A stretch of 64,000 nt of DNA from Psychroserpens sp. NJDZ02 (GCF_004843725.1 NZ_CP039451.1:3912001-3976000); one strand, 5' to 3'; counted from the stretch's first letter, positions 40,569 to 49,888 are shown. Numbers and translations: made by a program. The notes: generated by a model from the letters alone, not told the origin.

Positions 40569-41273
40569 CCCCGGCTAGCGCTCGTTTGTAACGAGTGCCG
40601 TACCGAGTAAGTTCTACAAAAGCATTAAAAATAAAAGCTATTTATTCATTTAGGTAGTTTTTTGTATTTTTAAGGTATGAGCAGAAAGCATAAATTTCAT
40701 AATCCAACAGCAGCCTATTTTGTTTCTTTTGCCACAGTATATTGGATAGATGTATTTACTAGGCAGGAGTATTTTAATATTCTAGTGGAAAGCATAGACT
40801 ATTGCAGAAAAGAAAAAGGTATGGAGTTATTTGCATATTGCTTTATGCCTAACCATGTGCATTTTGTGTTTAGAGATTCTAAGGAAGACCCAATGAGTCT
40901 ATTGAGAGATTTTAAAAAATACACCTCTAAAAGAATATTAAAAGCAATTGAAGAAAACCCTAGCGAAAGTAGAAAAGAATGGTTATTATGGATGTTTAAA
41001 AGAGCAGGAAAAGAAAAAGGTAATGTATCAAAATATCAGTTTTGGCAGCACAATAACAAACCTATAGAGCTATGGAGTGCTACTGTTATAAAACAAAAAA
41101 TAGATTACATCCATAACAACCCTGTTGTTTCTGGTTTTGTTAGTAACCCTATAGGTTGGAAATATAGTAGCGCTAATAATTTTGCAAATGATCATACGGT
41201 ATTAAGAATTGATAATATTGGATTCTTAGGATAACATGAACGGCACTCGTTACAAACGAGCGCTAGCGGGGGG
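40569..41273 (+). mobile_element. Complete REP-RAYT element
   Basis: It is bounded on the left by GGCTAGCGCTCGTTTGTAAC (40573 on) and on the right by the inverted copy (41241-41273), with an intact RAYT gene inside. A terminator-like hairpin precedes the transposase and may shield it from outside transcription. This is the likely source of the decayed copies in the island. Confidence 0.8.
40677..41234 (+). CDS. REP-associated tyrosine transposase (RAYT, IS200-like HUH enzyme)
   Basis: 185 residues, intact. The Y1 transposase motifs are present: CFMPNHVHFVF with the metal-binding HUH pair (H-V-H), and KQKIDYIHNNPV with the catalytic Tyr. RAYTs cut and join single-stranded REP hairpins. The gene is flanked by inverted REP sequences, and decayed copies of its 5' end occur at 37977, 40343, 42819, 43935, 47280, 51105 and about 53280. 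It may be active. Confidence 0.92.
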   Translation: MSRKHKFHNPTAAYFVSFATVYWIDVFTRQEYFNILVESIDYCRKEKGMELFAYCFMPNHVHFVFRDSKEDPMSLLRDFKKYTSKRILKAIEENPSESRKEWLLWMFKRAGKEKGNVSKYQFWQHNNKPIELWSATVIKQKIDYIHNNPVVSGFVSNPIGWKYSSANNFANDHTVLRIDNIGFLG

Positions 41274-41536
41274 AATTAGATAATGTAAAAATTGATGGCA
41301 ATTCTGCTGTAGCAGATTTTGTAATGATTAAAAAGGACCTAACGGTGCCGATTTATTTTGAAAAAGAAAATGATATTTGGAAACTCAATTTCCTACCATT
41401 TTTTAAGTTAGGAGAAAAAGGATTAAAAGAGGAAGAAGAGGACTATGATTTAACTGAGAATGAATTTGTACTTTTTTTAATAAAGAAAGGAAATTATAAT
41501 GCCCCAAAAAATAACATTTGGAAACCAATAGAGTAA
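41273..41536 (+). pseudogene. C-terminal fragment cut off by the RAYT element
   Basis: An open frame begins at the right REP end and encodes LDNVKIDGNSAVADFVMIKK through GNYNAPKNNIWKPIE, about 87 residues. The internal ATG at 41324 is unlikely to be a real start. The upstream part of the gene is missing. The parent family is not recognised. Confidence 0.6.
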
Positions 41537-41641
41537 TTTAAAATGAATCTCCCCGCGTGCGTATCGCTCGTGCCATTAGTAGTTGAGTAATATAATAATT
41601 AAAACTACGGCATTTATGTTGTAGTATTTTTATTTAAAAAT

Positions 41642-41827
41642 TTTGTAGCTTTCCCGGGAGGACAATATTTTCCTTTCCCTAATGGAGCAACACCACGGTA
41701 CAACGCATCAATAATACCAACTATACGTTCCACCTCTAGTAGTGGAATGTATCATGATAATGGTATTAATGAAAGAGTTATCGCTGACACAAAACAAAAC
41801 CTTTTAAGCAAAAAAGAATGGAAATAG
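41642..41827 (+). pseudogene. C-terminal stub of a lost protein overlapping the next gene's start
   Basis: A frame open from 41603 encodes FVAFPGGQYFPFPNGATPRY and ends LLSKKEWK with its stop at 41825-41827, inside the first codons of the gene at 41818. The overlap is what a toxin-immunity gene pair would leave after loss of the toxin. A degraded REP-like GC-rich segment lies at about 41553-41577. Confidence 0.55.
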
Positions 41828-42696
41828 ATATTGATAAAAATTATAATGACGCAAAAGTTTTTAAAAATTTTAAACGAGTTCCGTTTCTTATTACACAACT
41901 ACCAGAAGCTAAGGATAAGGAATTTCTTGCTAAACATATAGGTTATTATGGTTTATTCAGTGAGCGTTTAATTAAAGAATCTGTGCCTAGTGATAAAGCT
42001 AGTCACAAGATAGATACACATATATATCTGGCGGTAACACTTTTTTTTGGAGTTCTTGGACCTCTTATTTTCACTATTGAGGAAGGGGGATTATTGCCAT
42101 TGGGTATTTATTTATTTTTCATTGTATTGGGTGCATTTTTTGGTAAAATCACTTACAATTATTGGAAAAAATATCAAGAAACTGCAGATTATTGCTTCAT
42201 GCTATTAGATAGAGTTAATACTTTGATTACTTTACCTAAAATAGGAGACAAAGAATATTTAAAAATACCTTTTTCCCATTTGCGCGTTTCTATACACGCG
42301 ATAGGAGGTTCTGCTACTACTTACTCAGGTAAAAAACTTTGGTTTTATAGAGATTATTCATCTAATATAGTTAAAAGACATAATGCCTACATATCTAGAG
42401 GTGGATTCTACCCTAGTACACCTCAACAAGATTGGTCATTTTATGTCTGGTATATGGATAAAAACCGTCCTTTACCACCAGGCACTGCTTTTGATGAATT
42501 TAGAGAAAAAGATTTTGAGCGACGTAAGTCGGAAGGTTTCCCAAAACCTTTGTTTAAAAGCCTAATACCAACTCCCGAAGCTACAGCAGAACAACAATTA
42601 GTTCGCGAAGCTTTTTGGAGAGATGAAGATTATATTGCCTCAGAAGAAGAAGCGCACTATAGTTTATTGAGAAAAAAGCCAAAAAATAAATCTTAG
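41818..42696 (+). CDS. Family B membrane protein 1, putative immunity protein
   Basis: 292 residues. Two adjacent membrane helices (about 66-105), then a cytosolic or periplasmic domain and a distinctive tail: YVWYMDKNRPLPPGTAFDEF, then EKDFERRKSEGFPKPLF and PTPEATAEQQ. The same tail occurs at 43094-43798 and in remnants at 37335-37546 and 53047-53115. The family is not recognised. Its start overlaps a protein stub, and it is followed by a REP element. An immunity role is inferred from context. Confidence 0.55.
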   Translation: MEIDIDKNYNDAKVFKNFKRVPFLITQLPEAKDKEFLAKHIGYYGLFSERLIKESVPSDKASHKIDTHIYLAVTLFFGVLGPLIFTIEEGGLLPLGIYLFFIVLGAFFGKITYNYWKKYQETADYCFMLLDRVNTLITLPKIGDKEYLKIPFSHLRVSIHAIGGSATTYSGKKLWFYRDYSSNIVKRHNAYISRGGFYPSTPQQDWSFYVWYMDKNRPLPPGTAFDEFREKDFERRKSEGFPKPLFKSLIPTPEATAEQQLVREAFWRDEDYIASEEEAHYSLLRKKPKNKS

Positions 42697-42711
42697 CTTA
42701 TAATTCGCATC

Positions 42712-43013
42712 TCCCGCTAGCGCTCGTTTGTAACGAGTGCCGTAGCGAGTAAGTTCTATAAAAGAATTAAAAATAAAAGCTATCTATTGATTTAGGTAGC
42801 TTTTTGTATTTTTAAGTTATGAGTAGAAAATATAAATTTCATAATCCAACAGCAGCCTATTTTGTTTCTTTTGCCACAGTATATTGGATAGATGTATTTA
42901 CAAGGCAGGAGTATTTTAATATTCTAGTGGAAAGCATAGACTATTGCAGAAAAGAAAAAGGTATGGAGTTATTTGCTTAGTTTTGTATGCACTCGTTGCA
43001 AACGAGCGCTAGC
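42712..43013 (+). mobile_element. Short non-autonomous REP-RAYT element
   Basis: The left REP (42712-42750) and right inverted REP (42989-43013) enclose only the first 53 RAYT codons (ATG 42819, stop 42978). The remainder looks internally deleted, giving a MITE-like unit of about 300 bp. Confidence 0.8.
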
Positions 43014-43017
43014 ATTA

Positions 43018-43101
43018 GAAAAAGACCAACAGATTAATATTGTTGATCTTGACAATATTGAAAATTTAACGAGATTTAAACAACCAAAAATAAATGAGTA
43101 A
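43018..43101 (+). pseudogene. C-terminal stub overlapping the start of family B gene 2
   Basis: An open frame starting at the right REP end encodes EKDQQINIVDLDNIENLTRF and stops at 43099-43101, overlapping the ATG at 43094. It has no start of its own. It repeats the stub-then-partner pattern of the island. Confidence 0.5.
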
Positions 43102-43798
43102 ATATATTGAACATAGAATACTTCAATATCCTAGAAGTATTGATATAGAAATTGTAAAACCAAAAAGGGGCGCCATAATAACTACTGCTAATGATGAGTT
43201 TTTTATTGAATCACACAGAGCTAATTCAGTTGGGGCTATTACTTTAGGAACTATATTTTTTTTAATTGGTTTTTTTGGCTATTACTATCATGGTAATGGT
43301 AACCCTAGTTTTCTAGATTTAATTTTTATGCTCCCTGGTCTATTTTTAATTTTATTAGGCACTTTAAAGCCCAAAAAGCACATGCAACTCCATTTTGACA
43401 GACAAAAAGGCATTATTTCTTACCCAGCTCCTTTTTTTGGCAAACCTTTAGTTGGGCCTTTCAATACTTTGAAAGCTTTAATAGGAGTTTCTGGAGATAT
43501 TGATGGCTACTCACCTACTGAGTATTTAAAGTTAGTAAATACATTTAGACCTCGAGTTTTAGATGTGTTAAAAACCATTACTTACGAAGACCCTTATGAA
43601 GAGTGGAGCTTATATGTTTGGTATATGGATAAAAACCGCCCATTACCACCTGGAACAGCTTTTGATGCCTATAGAGATAAAGATTTTGAACGCCGTAAGG
43701 CAGCAGGTTTTCAAAAGCCTTTATATACAAGTAATACTGCGACACCAGAGGCAACACCTGAACAGCAAGCAGAACGTTTATTAATTGGTGAATGGTAA
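43094..43798 (+). CDS. Family B membrane protein 2, putative immunity protein
   Basis: 234 residues. Two membrane helices (about 47-65 and 72-90), then the family B tail: LYVWYMDKNRPLPPGTAFDA, EKDFERR-type DKDFERRKAAGF, and TPEATPEQQ. Its N-terminal half differs from that of the gene at 41818, so the tail is the conserved part. REP elements flank it on both sides. Confidence 0.55.
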   Translation: MSKYIEHRILQYPRSIDIEIVKPKRGAIITTANDEFFIESHRANSVGAITLGTIFFLIGFFGYYYHGNGNPSFLDLIFMLPGLFLILLGTLKPKKHMQLHFDRQKGIISYPAPFFGKPLVGPFNTLKALIGVSGDIDGYSPTEYLKLVNTFRPRVLDVLKTITYEDPYEEWSLYVWYMDKNRPLPPGTAFDAYRDKDFERRKAAGFQKPLYTSNTATPEATPEQQAERLLIGEW

Positions 43799-43831
43799 TT
43801 TATTTGAGAAAATGACTAAGAAAAAAAGTGT

Positions 43832-44120
43832 CCCCGCTAGCACTCGTTTGTAACGAGTGCCGTACCGGTAAGTTCTACAAAAAGAACAAAAAAACAAAAG
43901 CCATCTATTCATTTAGGTAGCTTTATTTTAAGACATGAATTGTAAGCCTAAATTTTATAATCCAACAGCTGTATATTTTGCTTCGTTTACTACAGTATAT
44001 TGTATACATGTAATTATAAGGCAAGACGATTGTAGAAAATAATAAAAGATATAATTATTTGTATATTGCTCTACTTCTACTTCACGCATATTATTTTAGA
44101 GAGCTTTAAGCATAACACTA
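43832..44120 (+). mobile_element. REP hairpin plus decayed RAYT gene
   Basis: The REP hairpin at 43841-43860 (CACTCGTTTGTAACGAGTGC) is followed by the second hairpin and a RAYT remnant from ATG 43935 with an early stop. Its sequence is close to the remnants at 37977 and 51105, which form one subfamily (MNCKPKF start). Confidence 0.75.
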
Positions 44121-44159
44121 AGCAAGTAGTTACCTAAAAAAAAATAAAATAGAAGCCTA

Positions 44160-45146
44160 ATGAAAAGCTACTTTAAAAAAGAAGAAAAATTGTTCCCCAT
44201 AAAAGGAACGGAGCATTTTTATGCCTACCGATGGTTTTTTATACCTTTTTTAATCGTTTGGTTACATAATTTTGAAGTCTTAACCTATGGAGGAGGAATG
44301 GATGGACCTACTAACTACTTTTTACTACTAATTAGCAGTATACTTTGTTTACAGGTATATTTACTTACAATCCGTACAGGCCCTAAGTGGCAACAATATT
44401 TTTATAAAATAGGTCTATTTTTGGTTAGTGTAAATATTCTTTTAGGCTTTTTTAACAAATATAGCGAAAGAGACGATGTTTGGTTTAATGAACAAGATGA
44501 AATTAATATTAGAAAATTAGATGAACACTATTTAAGCGGTTTAAAATTATTAGATACTAATAAAGCATTTGTGGTGGGTAAATTTAAAAAAAGAATAAGG
44601 CCACTTGCTGGGCCAAGTGGTATTAAACATCATAATTACACATTTGATCAACAAGATAGTATTTACAAAGAATATCTCATACCTTCTGATTTTACAGAAT
44701 ATTGTATTTTGTTAAATAAGACAGAAAGTTATACTCCGAAAATGATAATTTCAAATTATTATGACTGGCAATATCCTGATTATAATATATATATATATAT
44801 GAATGGTTTGGAATGTTCTCAAACAGCCTATCAACCCGAAAAAGGTGATGAAACACATTGTTTTACAGAATTTGGAGAAAAAGGAAGACCTCGAAATTTT
44901 CAATCTATCGGTTATGTTTTTAAAGCTTCAGGAGGTTGGCCTGTATTTAAAGAGCGTTTACAAAAATACCATTTGGCTATTCAAGATTTTTTTTTCCCAA
45001 CCTACGTCCGTAGAGATTTAATTAACGACCCCTATTTTTTAATAGAGAAAGGAAAATTTAAAGAGGCTAAAGCTGGTTTAAGTAACTTGCCAGAAGAACG
45101 CAGATTATTCTGTGAAGCAAAATTAAAAGCTTTGGACAAGTGGTGA
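44160..45146 (+). CDS. Unknown membrane protein, possible immunity protein
   Basis: 328 residues with three N-terminal membrane helices (about 22-38, 50-70, 80-98) and a long soluble C-terminal domain. I recognise no family. A second copy of its first about 125 bp follows at 45151-45275. It lies behind a RAYT remnant, like the other partner genes of this island. Confidence 0.5.
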   Translation: MKSYFKKEEKLFPIKGTEHFYAYRWFFIPFLIVWLHNFEVLTYGGGMDGPTNYFLLLISSILCLQVYLLTIRTGPKWQQYFYKIGLFLVSVNILLGFFNKYSERDDVWFNEQDEINIRKLDEHYLSGLKLLDTNKAFVVGKFKKRIRPLAGPSGIKHHNYTFDQQDSIYKEYLIPSDFTEYCILLNKTESYTPKMIISNYYDWQYPDYNIYIYMNGLECSQTAYQPEKGDETHCFTEFGEKGRPRNFQSIGYVFKASGGWPVFKERLQKYHLAIQDFFFPTYVRRDLINDPYFLIEKGKFKEAKAGLSNLPEERRLFCEAKLKALDKW

Positions 45147-45150
45147 TATT

Positions 45151-45275
45151 ATGAAAAGATACTTTAAAAAAGAAGAAAAATTGTTCCCCATAAAAGGAAC
45201 GGAGTATTTTTATGCCTACCGATGGGTTTTTATACCTTTTTTAATCGTTGGTTACATAATTTTGAAGTTTTAACC
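45151..45275 (+). pseudogene. Truncated duplicate of the 5' end of the 44160 gene
   Basis: The sequence matches 44160-44286 almost base for base and has lost one T near 45249, causing a frameshift. It then breaks off into a 36-bp stretch (45272-45307) that matches 41798-41833 with two mismatches. It is a clear recombination junction. Confidence 0.8.
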
Positions 45276-45291
45276 TTTTAAGCAAAAAACA

Positions 45292-45772
45292 ATGGAAATA
45301 GAGATTGAAGATCTTACCTACAAAGTTGAAGGCTGGAATAATAGTAAAGTTTTTAAGAAGGCAGACTCTTTAGAAATTATGAAACAGGTATTAAAATACT
45401 ATAACGAATTAAAAAGTATTCTAAATGCAGGCGATACCTTAGAATGGAAAAAGCGAATTAGTAAGAAAAGAAATTTGGAAAATTTCCTATGAAAAAGAAT
45501 CAAATTTTGATGAAAATTGGAAAAGTATTTTAACCGAGATAAAAGAAGAATCTAAAGGAAATATGTTACCAATTGAAGATTATGAACTAAAATTCTATAC
45601 AAACGCCAGAATTGTATCATTAGAACGAAGGGAAACTGATTTCTTTGAAGATATTGAAGTAAATATCAAAGGTTGGAATGCTTTAATATTTAATGATGAA
45701 GGTTCTATATATGCAATAGGAACTAAATTACATATGCCTGCAGGTAGTGATACTTTTGAAATAATAAGATAA
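45292..45772 (+). pseudogene. Truncated and frameshifted lipoprotein family A copy
   Basis: The frame from 45292 matches family A from its middle (KVEGWNNSKVF), shifts frame near 45465, and continues with MLPIEDYELKFYTNARIVSL to the tail GSDTFEIIR. The signal peptide and N-terminal half are missing. Confidence 0.75.
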
Positions 45773-45811
45773 CACTAAATTAAAGCTTTTAAAAATAATT
45801 AGTCTATAAAC

Positions 45812-46348
45812 ATGATTTCATTTGGTCTACCTCAATCCCCAGATTATATAACCTATCTAATTTATGGAATACTGATCGCATTTTCTTTATTGCTTTTAAA
45901 AAAAATAAGAAAAAGCAAAGATCAAAAAAAAGGATACAGTATTCTTTTATTTTATCTTTTGACAGGTGTTCCTTTTTGTTATATGTTCATAGGATTAACA
46001 TTTGGAGCCACCCATGCATTATATGGTGTAATAACTTACCCAAAATATGACGCTACGATAGTAGATAGTGTATCTAAATTCTATAAAAGAAGTAATACAG
46101 GAAACAAGATTTACTTTAATTATGCAATTCTTGAGTTAGAGGATAAAACAGGTAATATAATCCGTATCGATAGTAACGAGGGAACAAGTGAAGAAATAAT
46201 CAAAGGAAAGTCTGCAAGTATTTTCTATAAAGATGGTATTATTATAAAAAAATCATTTTGGTCTATTGTATTGTTCATCGGAACTATTTTAGTTTCTATG
46301 CTTATGACTATTGGTTTAAGCTTTTCATTTTACAATAAAATAGAGTAA
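45812..46348 (+). CDS. Membrane protein with DUF3592-like middle domain
   Basis: 178 residues: helices at about 10-29, 43-66 and 147-172, enclosing a soluble segment (ATIVDSVSKFYKRS, then FNYAILELEDKTG) that resembles DUF3592 proteins. Function unknown. It follows the broken family A copy. Confidence 0.5.
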   Translation: MISFGLPQSPDYITYLIYGILIAFSLLLLKKIRKSKDQKKGYSILLFYLLTGVPFCYMFIGLTFGATHALYGVITYPKYDATIVDSVSKFYKRSNTGNKIYFNYAILELEDKTGNIIRIDSNEGTSEEIIKGKSASIFYKDGIIIKKSFWSIVLFIGTILVSMLMTIGLSFSFYNKIE

Positions 46349-46500
46349 GAAAATCAAAAATTGAAAGGTATCGATGCTTACATAAAGATCTAAAATACGC
46401 GTAAGTATAATGATGATAGTACCAACAATGACATGGATAACAAAAAACTATAGGAGCCAAAATATTTTAACTAATTATAAAATAATATTTCATATTAATT

Positions 46501-47133
46501 TTGGGAACAAATACAAAATCAACAATAATTAAAGGTTTAAAAACGATTGTTTTTCTTGCTTTAGGTCTATTTTTAATAGACACTCTTGGTATTATTTTAG
46601 GCATGTTATGCTTATTTCTAATAACTATTTTATTTATTCTAATACCTTCAAAACAAGATAAAAATATAAGAAGATTAAAAAAAGAGCTTCCAATAACAAG
46701 AATAAAAGATTTAAAAACTGGACTTGTAAAAATTGAGGGCACTGTAGAAGCCATTACACCATTAATTTCAAAGTTAACAGAAAAAAAATGTATAGCATAT
46801 ACCTACAAAGTTGAGTCCGTTAGATATATTAGATCTGGTGGAATTGGCAAGTCTACTTCAAGCTTTTCTACAATAGAGAATAATTTATATTGTGATAAAT
46901 TTATAATAAAAGACGAAACTGGTTCTGTTGAAGTTTCTTCCCAAAATATAATTATTGATTGTTTAACAAACCTTGTTGTAAAGAGAGAGATCAATAAAAG
47001 ATTTTCGGAACAACGATTAAAAAACAAGGTAAAAGTAATATTAATCGGTTTTTGTAATAAAGACAATATAATAGAAGAGGATAAGGCTACAAATACATTT
47101 CTGCTATACAAGTTAAAAAAGGGCCGCCATTAA
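46501..47133 (+). CDS. GIDE-domain membrane protein 2 with altered C-terminus
   Basis: 210 residues from a TTG start; no ATG is available upstream in frame. Two N-terminal helices, then a GIDE domain (IKDLKTGLVKIEGTVEAIT, KKCIAYTYKVE, DETGSVEVSS). The usual C-terminal helix is missing. The last codons and the bases after the stop (about 47103-47151) match the tail of family A lipoproteins (KKG..EIIR), so its end looks replaced by recombination. Confidence 0.55.
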   Translation: MGTNTKSTIIKGLKTIVFLALGLFLIDTLGIILGMLCLFLITILFILIPSKQDKNIRRLKKELPITRIKDLKTGLVKIEGTVEAITPLISKLTEKKCIAYTYKVESVRYIRSGGIGKSTSSFSTIENNLYCDKFIIKDETGSVEVSSQNIIIDCLTNLVVKREINKRFSEQRLKNKVKVILIGFCNKDNIIEEDKATNTFLLYKLKKGRH

Positions 47134-47170
47134 GAGATTATAAGATAATAAGTTTGAAAATAAAATTAAT

Positions 47171-47456
47171 TCCCCGCTGGCGCTTATTTGTAACGAGTGC
47201 AATACCGAGTATGCTCTACAAACAGAAATAAACAATATAAGTTATCTAAATATTTAGATAGCTTGTATTGTTTTTAACTTATAATTAGAAATCATAATCC
47301 AATAGCAGCTTATTCTGCTTAGTTTGTCACGGTGTATTGGATAAATGTATTGACAAGGCAAGAGTATTTCAATTTTCTAATAAAAAGTATAGATTATTGC
47401 ATAAAATAAAAAAAAATGTAATTATTTGTATATTGCTTTTCGAAAAAAAAGATTTT
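47171..47456 (+). mobile_element. Degraded REP plus RAYT remnant
   Basis: A REP-like segment (47171-47210) with a damaged hairpin, the second hairpin near 47240-47270, and RAYT-derived codons to about 47456. An open frame at 47337-47573 reads this debris out of phase and is not a gene. The rest of the gap to 47646 holds nothing recognisable. Confidence 0.65.
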
Positions 47457-47646
47457 AAAAAGTCTAAAAAAGGAAAAGGGATAAGTAAAAATCTGGAAAA
47501 CCATTACCCTCGGAAAAATTTAAAATTCTTAAAGAATTTACTTATTTTAAAGAAATCCAAGTTTAAATCATAAGTTCCAAACCAATATTAAAAATAGATG
47601 GAGCTAGCCCCACCTATTTTAGGCTCAATATTTATATTCGTTTTGG

Positions 47647-47995
47647 ATGAAACATTACAAACAATTGACCTTGTTACAAAGGTATCAAATCTCTACATTA
47701 TTACAGACCGGAATTACTATTACACAACTAGCAAAAATTATTGGTATTAATAAAAGTACTGTATCAAGAGAATTAAAAAGGAATACTCCCAGTAGAGGTC
47801 GTACAGCTGGCATTTACATTGCAAAATACCCGCAATATAAAGCGATTAATAGACATTGCCTAAAACAAAAATGAATCGCCTTAACTGATGAACTTAAAAA
47901 ACGAATAGCCGATTTAATGGAACATGAGAAGTGGAGTCCTAAATTATCATTTGCTGGTGTGATTTTAGATTTAAAAGCTTCAGTTAAGGTTTCTA
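47647..47995 (+). pseudogene. IS30-family transposase fragment
   Basis: It starts MKHYKQLTLLQRYQISTLLQ and contains the helix-turn-helix IGINKSTVSRELKRN typical of IS30. A stop at 47872 breaks it, then LTDELKKRIADLMEHEKWSP continues before sequence unlike IS30. The catalytic DDE part is missing. Confidence 0.85.
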
Positions 47996-48004
47996 TTGAA
48001 AAAA

Positions 48005-48112
48005 GATTCAGAACCATTATTTGAAGAATCAGCAGATACTAGTAAACAATTTGTAATAATGGATGCTTATGAACATGTTTTTGACACTAAAATAGCATTA
48101 ATTTCCAGCTAA
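48005..48112 (+). pseudogene. C-terminal stub of an effector of the 1,010-residue type
   Basis: A 35-codon open frame ends FVIMDAYEHVFDTKIALISS, stopping 10 bp before the lipoprotein start. It aligns without gaps to the end of the large effector (YVVMDPYEAELDMKIPLGRC), sharing V-MD-YE, D, KI and L. It is the remains of a second effector copy ahead of its lipoprotein partner. Confidence 0.7.
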
Positions 48113-48122
48113 TAAATTTTAA

Positions 48123-49157
48123 ATGATAACAATGATAAAAAATATTTTAATTTATATCTCACTATTTATAAATATAGTTTCTTGTGCTCAAGAAAAAAAA
48201 GAAAACACTATTATGGCAACAACAAATATTAAGGAAAAAGATATCTATGACCTTTATAAAACAGTAGAATACTATGATAATGAAATTCATTATGGAATAA
48301 TACTATCCAGTTCTAATTGTAATTTTGAAATATTAATAAATGATGTAAAAGTACTTTTCTATCATGATGTAGCAGTTGGACAAGTAGCAAATGGACTTTA
48401 CACACCAATTAACCAAGCTATATATAATAGAGGTAAACAAAAAATAGAAATAAGACTATATCCTGGCTTAAATAAAAAAACAAACAAACCAGAACAAGAA
48501 TTAGGTAATTCTCATTTAAGTATTGATATAGTGGCCAATACTCTAAAAGATGGGCAATCTACAGATGAAGAAACTATATTCTCTTGGCAAGCACCAACAG
48601 ACCCCAGAAAAAACAGAAAAGATAATATACCGTGGTTTAGCCATCCAGAAATGCCTTATTATGAAGAAAACACTAGTTTCATAGCAGAGGTACCATATAC
48701 CGTTTCAAAATTAGAAAACTCTCAAGTATTAATTACTAAAGATAACGATAGCTTAAAAGAATTAACCAAAGAGGTCTTCCTTTTTTATTCTGAGATGAAA
48801 ACTATTTATCAGAAAAAAGATAAAGCAAAACTGGCAGAAAAAGTATACGAAAAAGAAAAAGTAATAGCTCAACAATTATATCTTACCAAAGATGGGATAC
48901 AGAATAGATGGGATGATGATTATTTAGTGAATTTTGACTCAAAAAAAAGAAAAGATTTTATAATGGAGCCTATTGAAAACTACAAGTTGGTGTTTTATGG
49001 TAATGGTCGGTTAGTTACTCTAGAACGTATTGAACAAAAATACCGTGGAGAATCAGCTTTAATGTCAAGTTATGAAGAAGATGGAGATGAGTATAATAGT
49101 CACTATGATATACTATTGCATCGTCCTAAACGCAATGTTAAATTAGAAATTAGATAG
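48123..49157 (+). CDS. Lipoprotein family A member 3, putative immunity protein
   Basis: 344 residues; an ATG at 48132 is an equally good start for the lipoprotein signal (ends NIVSC). It is the closest relative of A1: YDLYKTVEYYDNEIHYGI, NCNFEILINDVKVLFYH, PINQAIYNRGKQKIEIRLYP, FYGNGRLVTLER, HRPKRNVKLEIR. It lies directly behind an effector stub and ahead of a GIDE gene, copying the layout at 32180-36960. Confidence 0.65.
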   Translation: MITMIKNILIYISLFINIVSCAQEKKENTIMATTNIKEKDIYDLYKTVEYYDNEIHYGIILSSSNCNFEILINDVKVLFYHDVAVGQVANGLYTPINQAIYNRGKQKIEIRLYPGLNKKTNKPEQELGNSHLSIDIVANTLKDGQSTDEETIFSWQAPTDPRKNRKDNIPWFSHPEMPYYEENTSFIAEVPYTVSKLENSQVLITKDNDSLKELTKEVFLFYSEMKTIYQKKDKAKLAEKVYEKEKVIAQQLYLTKDGIQNRWDDDYLVNFDSKKRKDFIMEPIENYKLVFYGNGRLVTLERIEQKYRGESALMSSYEEDGDEYNSHYDILLHRPKRNVKLEIR

Positions 49158-49196
49158 TATATTTCATTTACTGTGAATAAGACAAAATAAAAATTA

Positions 49197-49781
49197 GTGA
49201 AAAAGCCTATTAAATATAAAATTGGATTATTACCAACAGGATTAGTAATGGTTAGAGGAAAATTAAAGACTATTGACACTATTACTTCTCCTATATCAAA
49301 ATCCAAATGCATTGGTTATCATTATTCTGAATTGCTTTATACTCCTTCCAAAACTCGTAAAATCCGTACTTTAGAAGAAAAAAAGGAAAGCTCTGCTTGG
49401 AGAGCGTGGAAATCGAAAAATTCAAAATCAAAATGCAACGATTTTTTTATTGAAGATACATCAGGCAAAATTAGAGTTATTGCAAAAGGAATTACTATTG
49501 CAATTATTGTGAATCAACATGAAAAAAATATTACGAATGATTCAAAAGATATAGAGTACTTATTACTTGAAGATGATACTGAATATGTATTAGTTGGTAA
49601 GGTTACACTTAATGATGAAGGAGAGAAAGTGATTAAAAAAAATAAAAATCAATTTTTCATTTCTGATATTTCATATTATAATTTGACAAATAATAATTTG
49701 ATCTCTATATTAAAGAAAATTGGTTTTTTAATTTTTATTTTAATTACGAGTTTAATTTTATATGACTTTTTTAAAACGTAA
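49197..49781 (+). CDS. GIDE-domain membrane protein 3
   Basis: 194 residues starting at GTG. A GIDE domain from the start (KIGLLPTGLVMVRGKLKTID, KCIGYHYSELLY, DTSGKIRVIAKG) and a C-terminal helix (about 173-190). It lacks the N-terminal helix of the proteins at 36268 and 46501. It follows lipoprotein A3 by 39 bp. Confidence 0.65.
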   Translation: MKKPIKYKIGLLPTGLVMVRGKLKTIDTITSPISKSKCIGYHYSELLYTPSKTRKIRTLEEKKESSAWRAWKSKNSKSKCNDFFIEDTSGKIRVIAKGITIAIIVNQHEKNITNDSKDIEYLLLEDDTEYVLVGKVTLNDEGEKVIKKNKNQFFISDISYYNLTNNNLISILKKIGFLIFILITSLILYDFFKT

Positions 49782-49799
49782 TAATGCTTTTTTTAAGTC

Positions 49800-49846
49800 C
49801 TTCTTCATCGTCCTAAAAGAGAAGACCTTTAGAAATGATTAGATAA
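49800..49846 (+). pseudogene. Tail-only scar of a family A lipoprotein
   Basis: In two frames this reads LLHRPKRE then PLEMIR and stop, matching the family A tail HRPKPGAPLEVI(R). It lies between two GIDE genes, so a lipoprotein gene seems to have been lost here. Confidence 0.6.
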
Positions 49847-49888
49847 AAGCAATACTTTACCTATTATTGTTATAATCAAAATTAAAAA

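Noticed and set aside
47337..47573. A 78-residue open frame as a gene
   Set aside because: Its first part is RAYT-derived sequence read out of frame, and the rest is Lys-rich low-complexity sequence.
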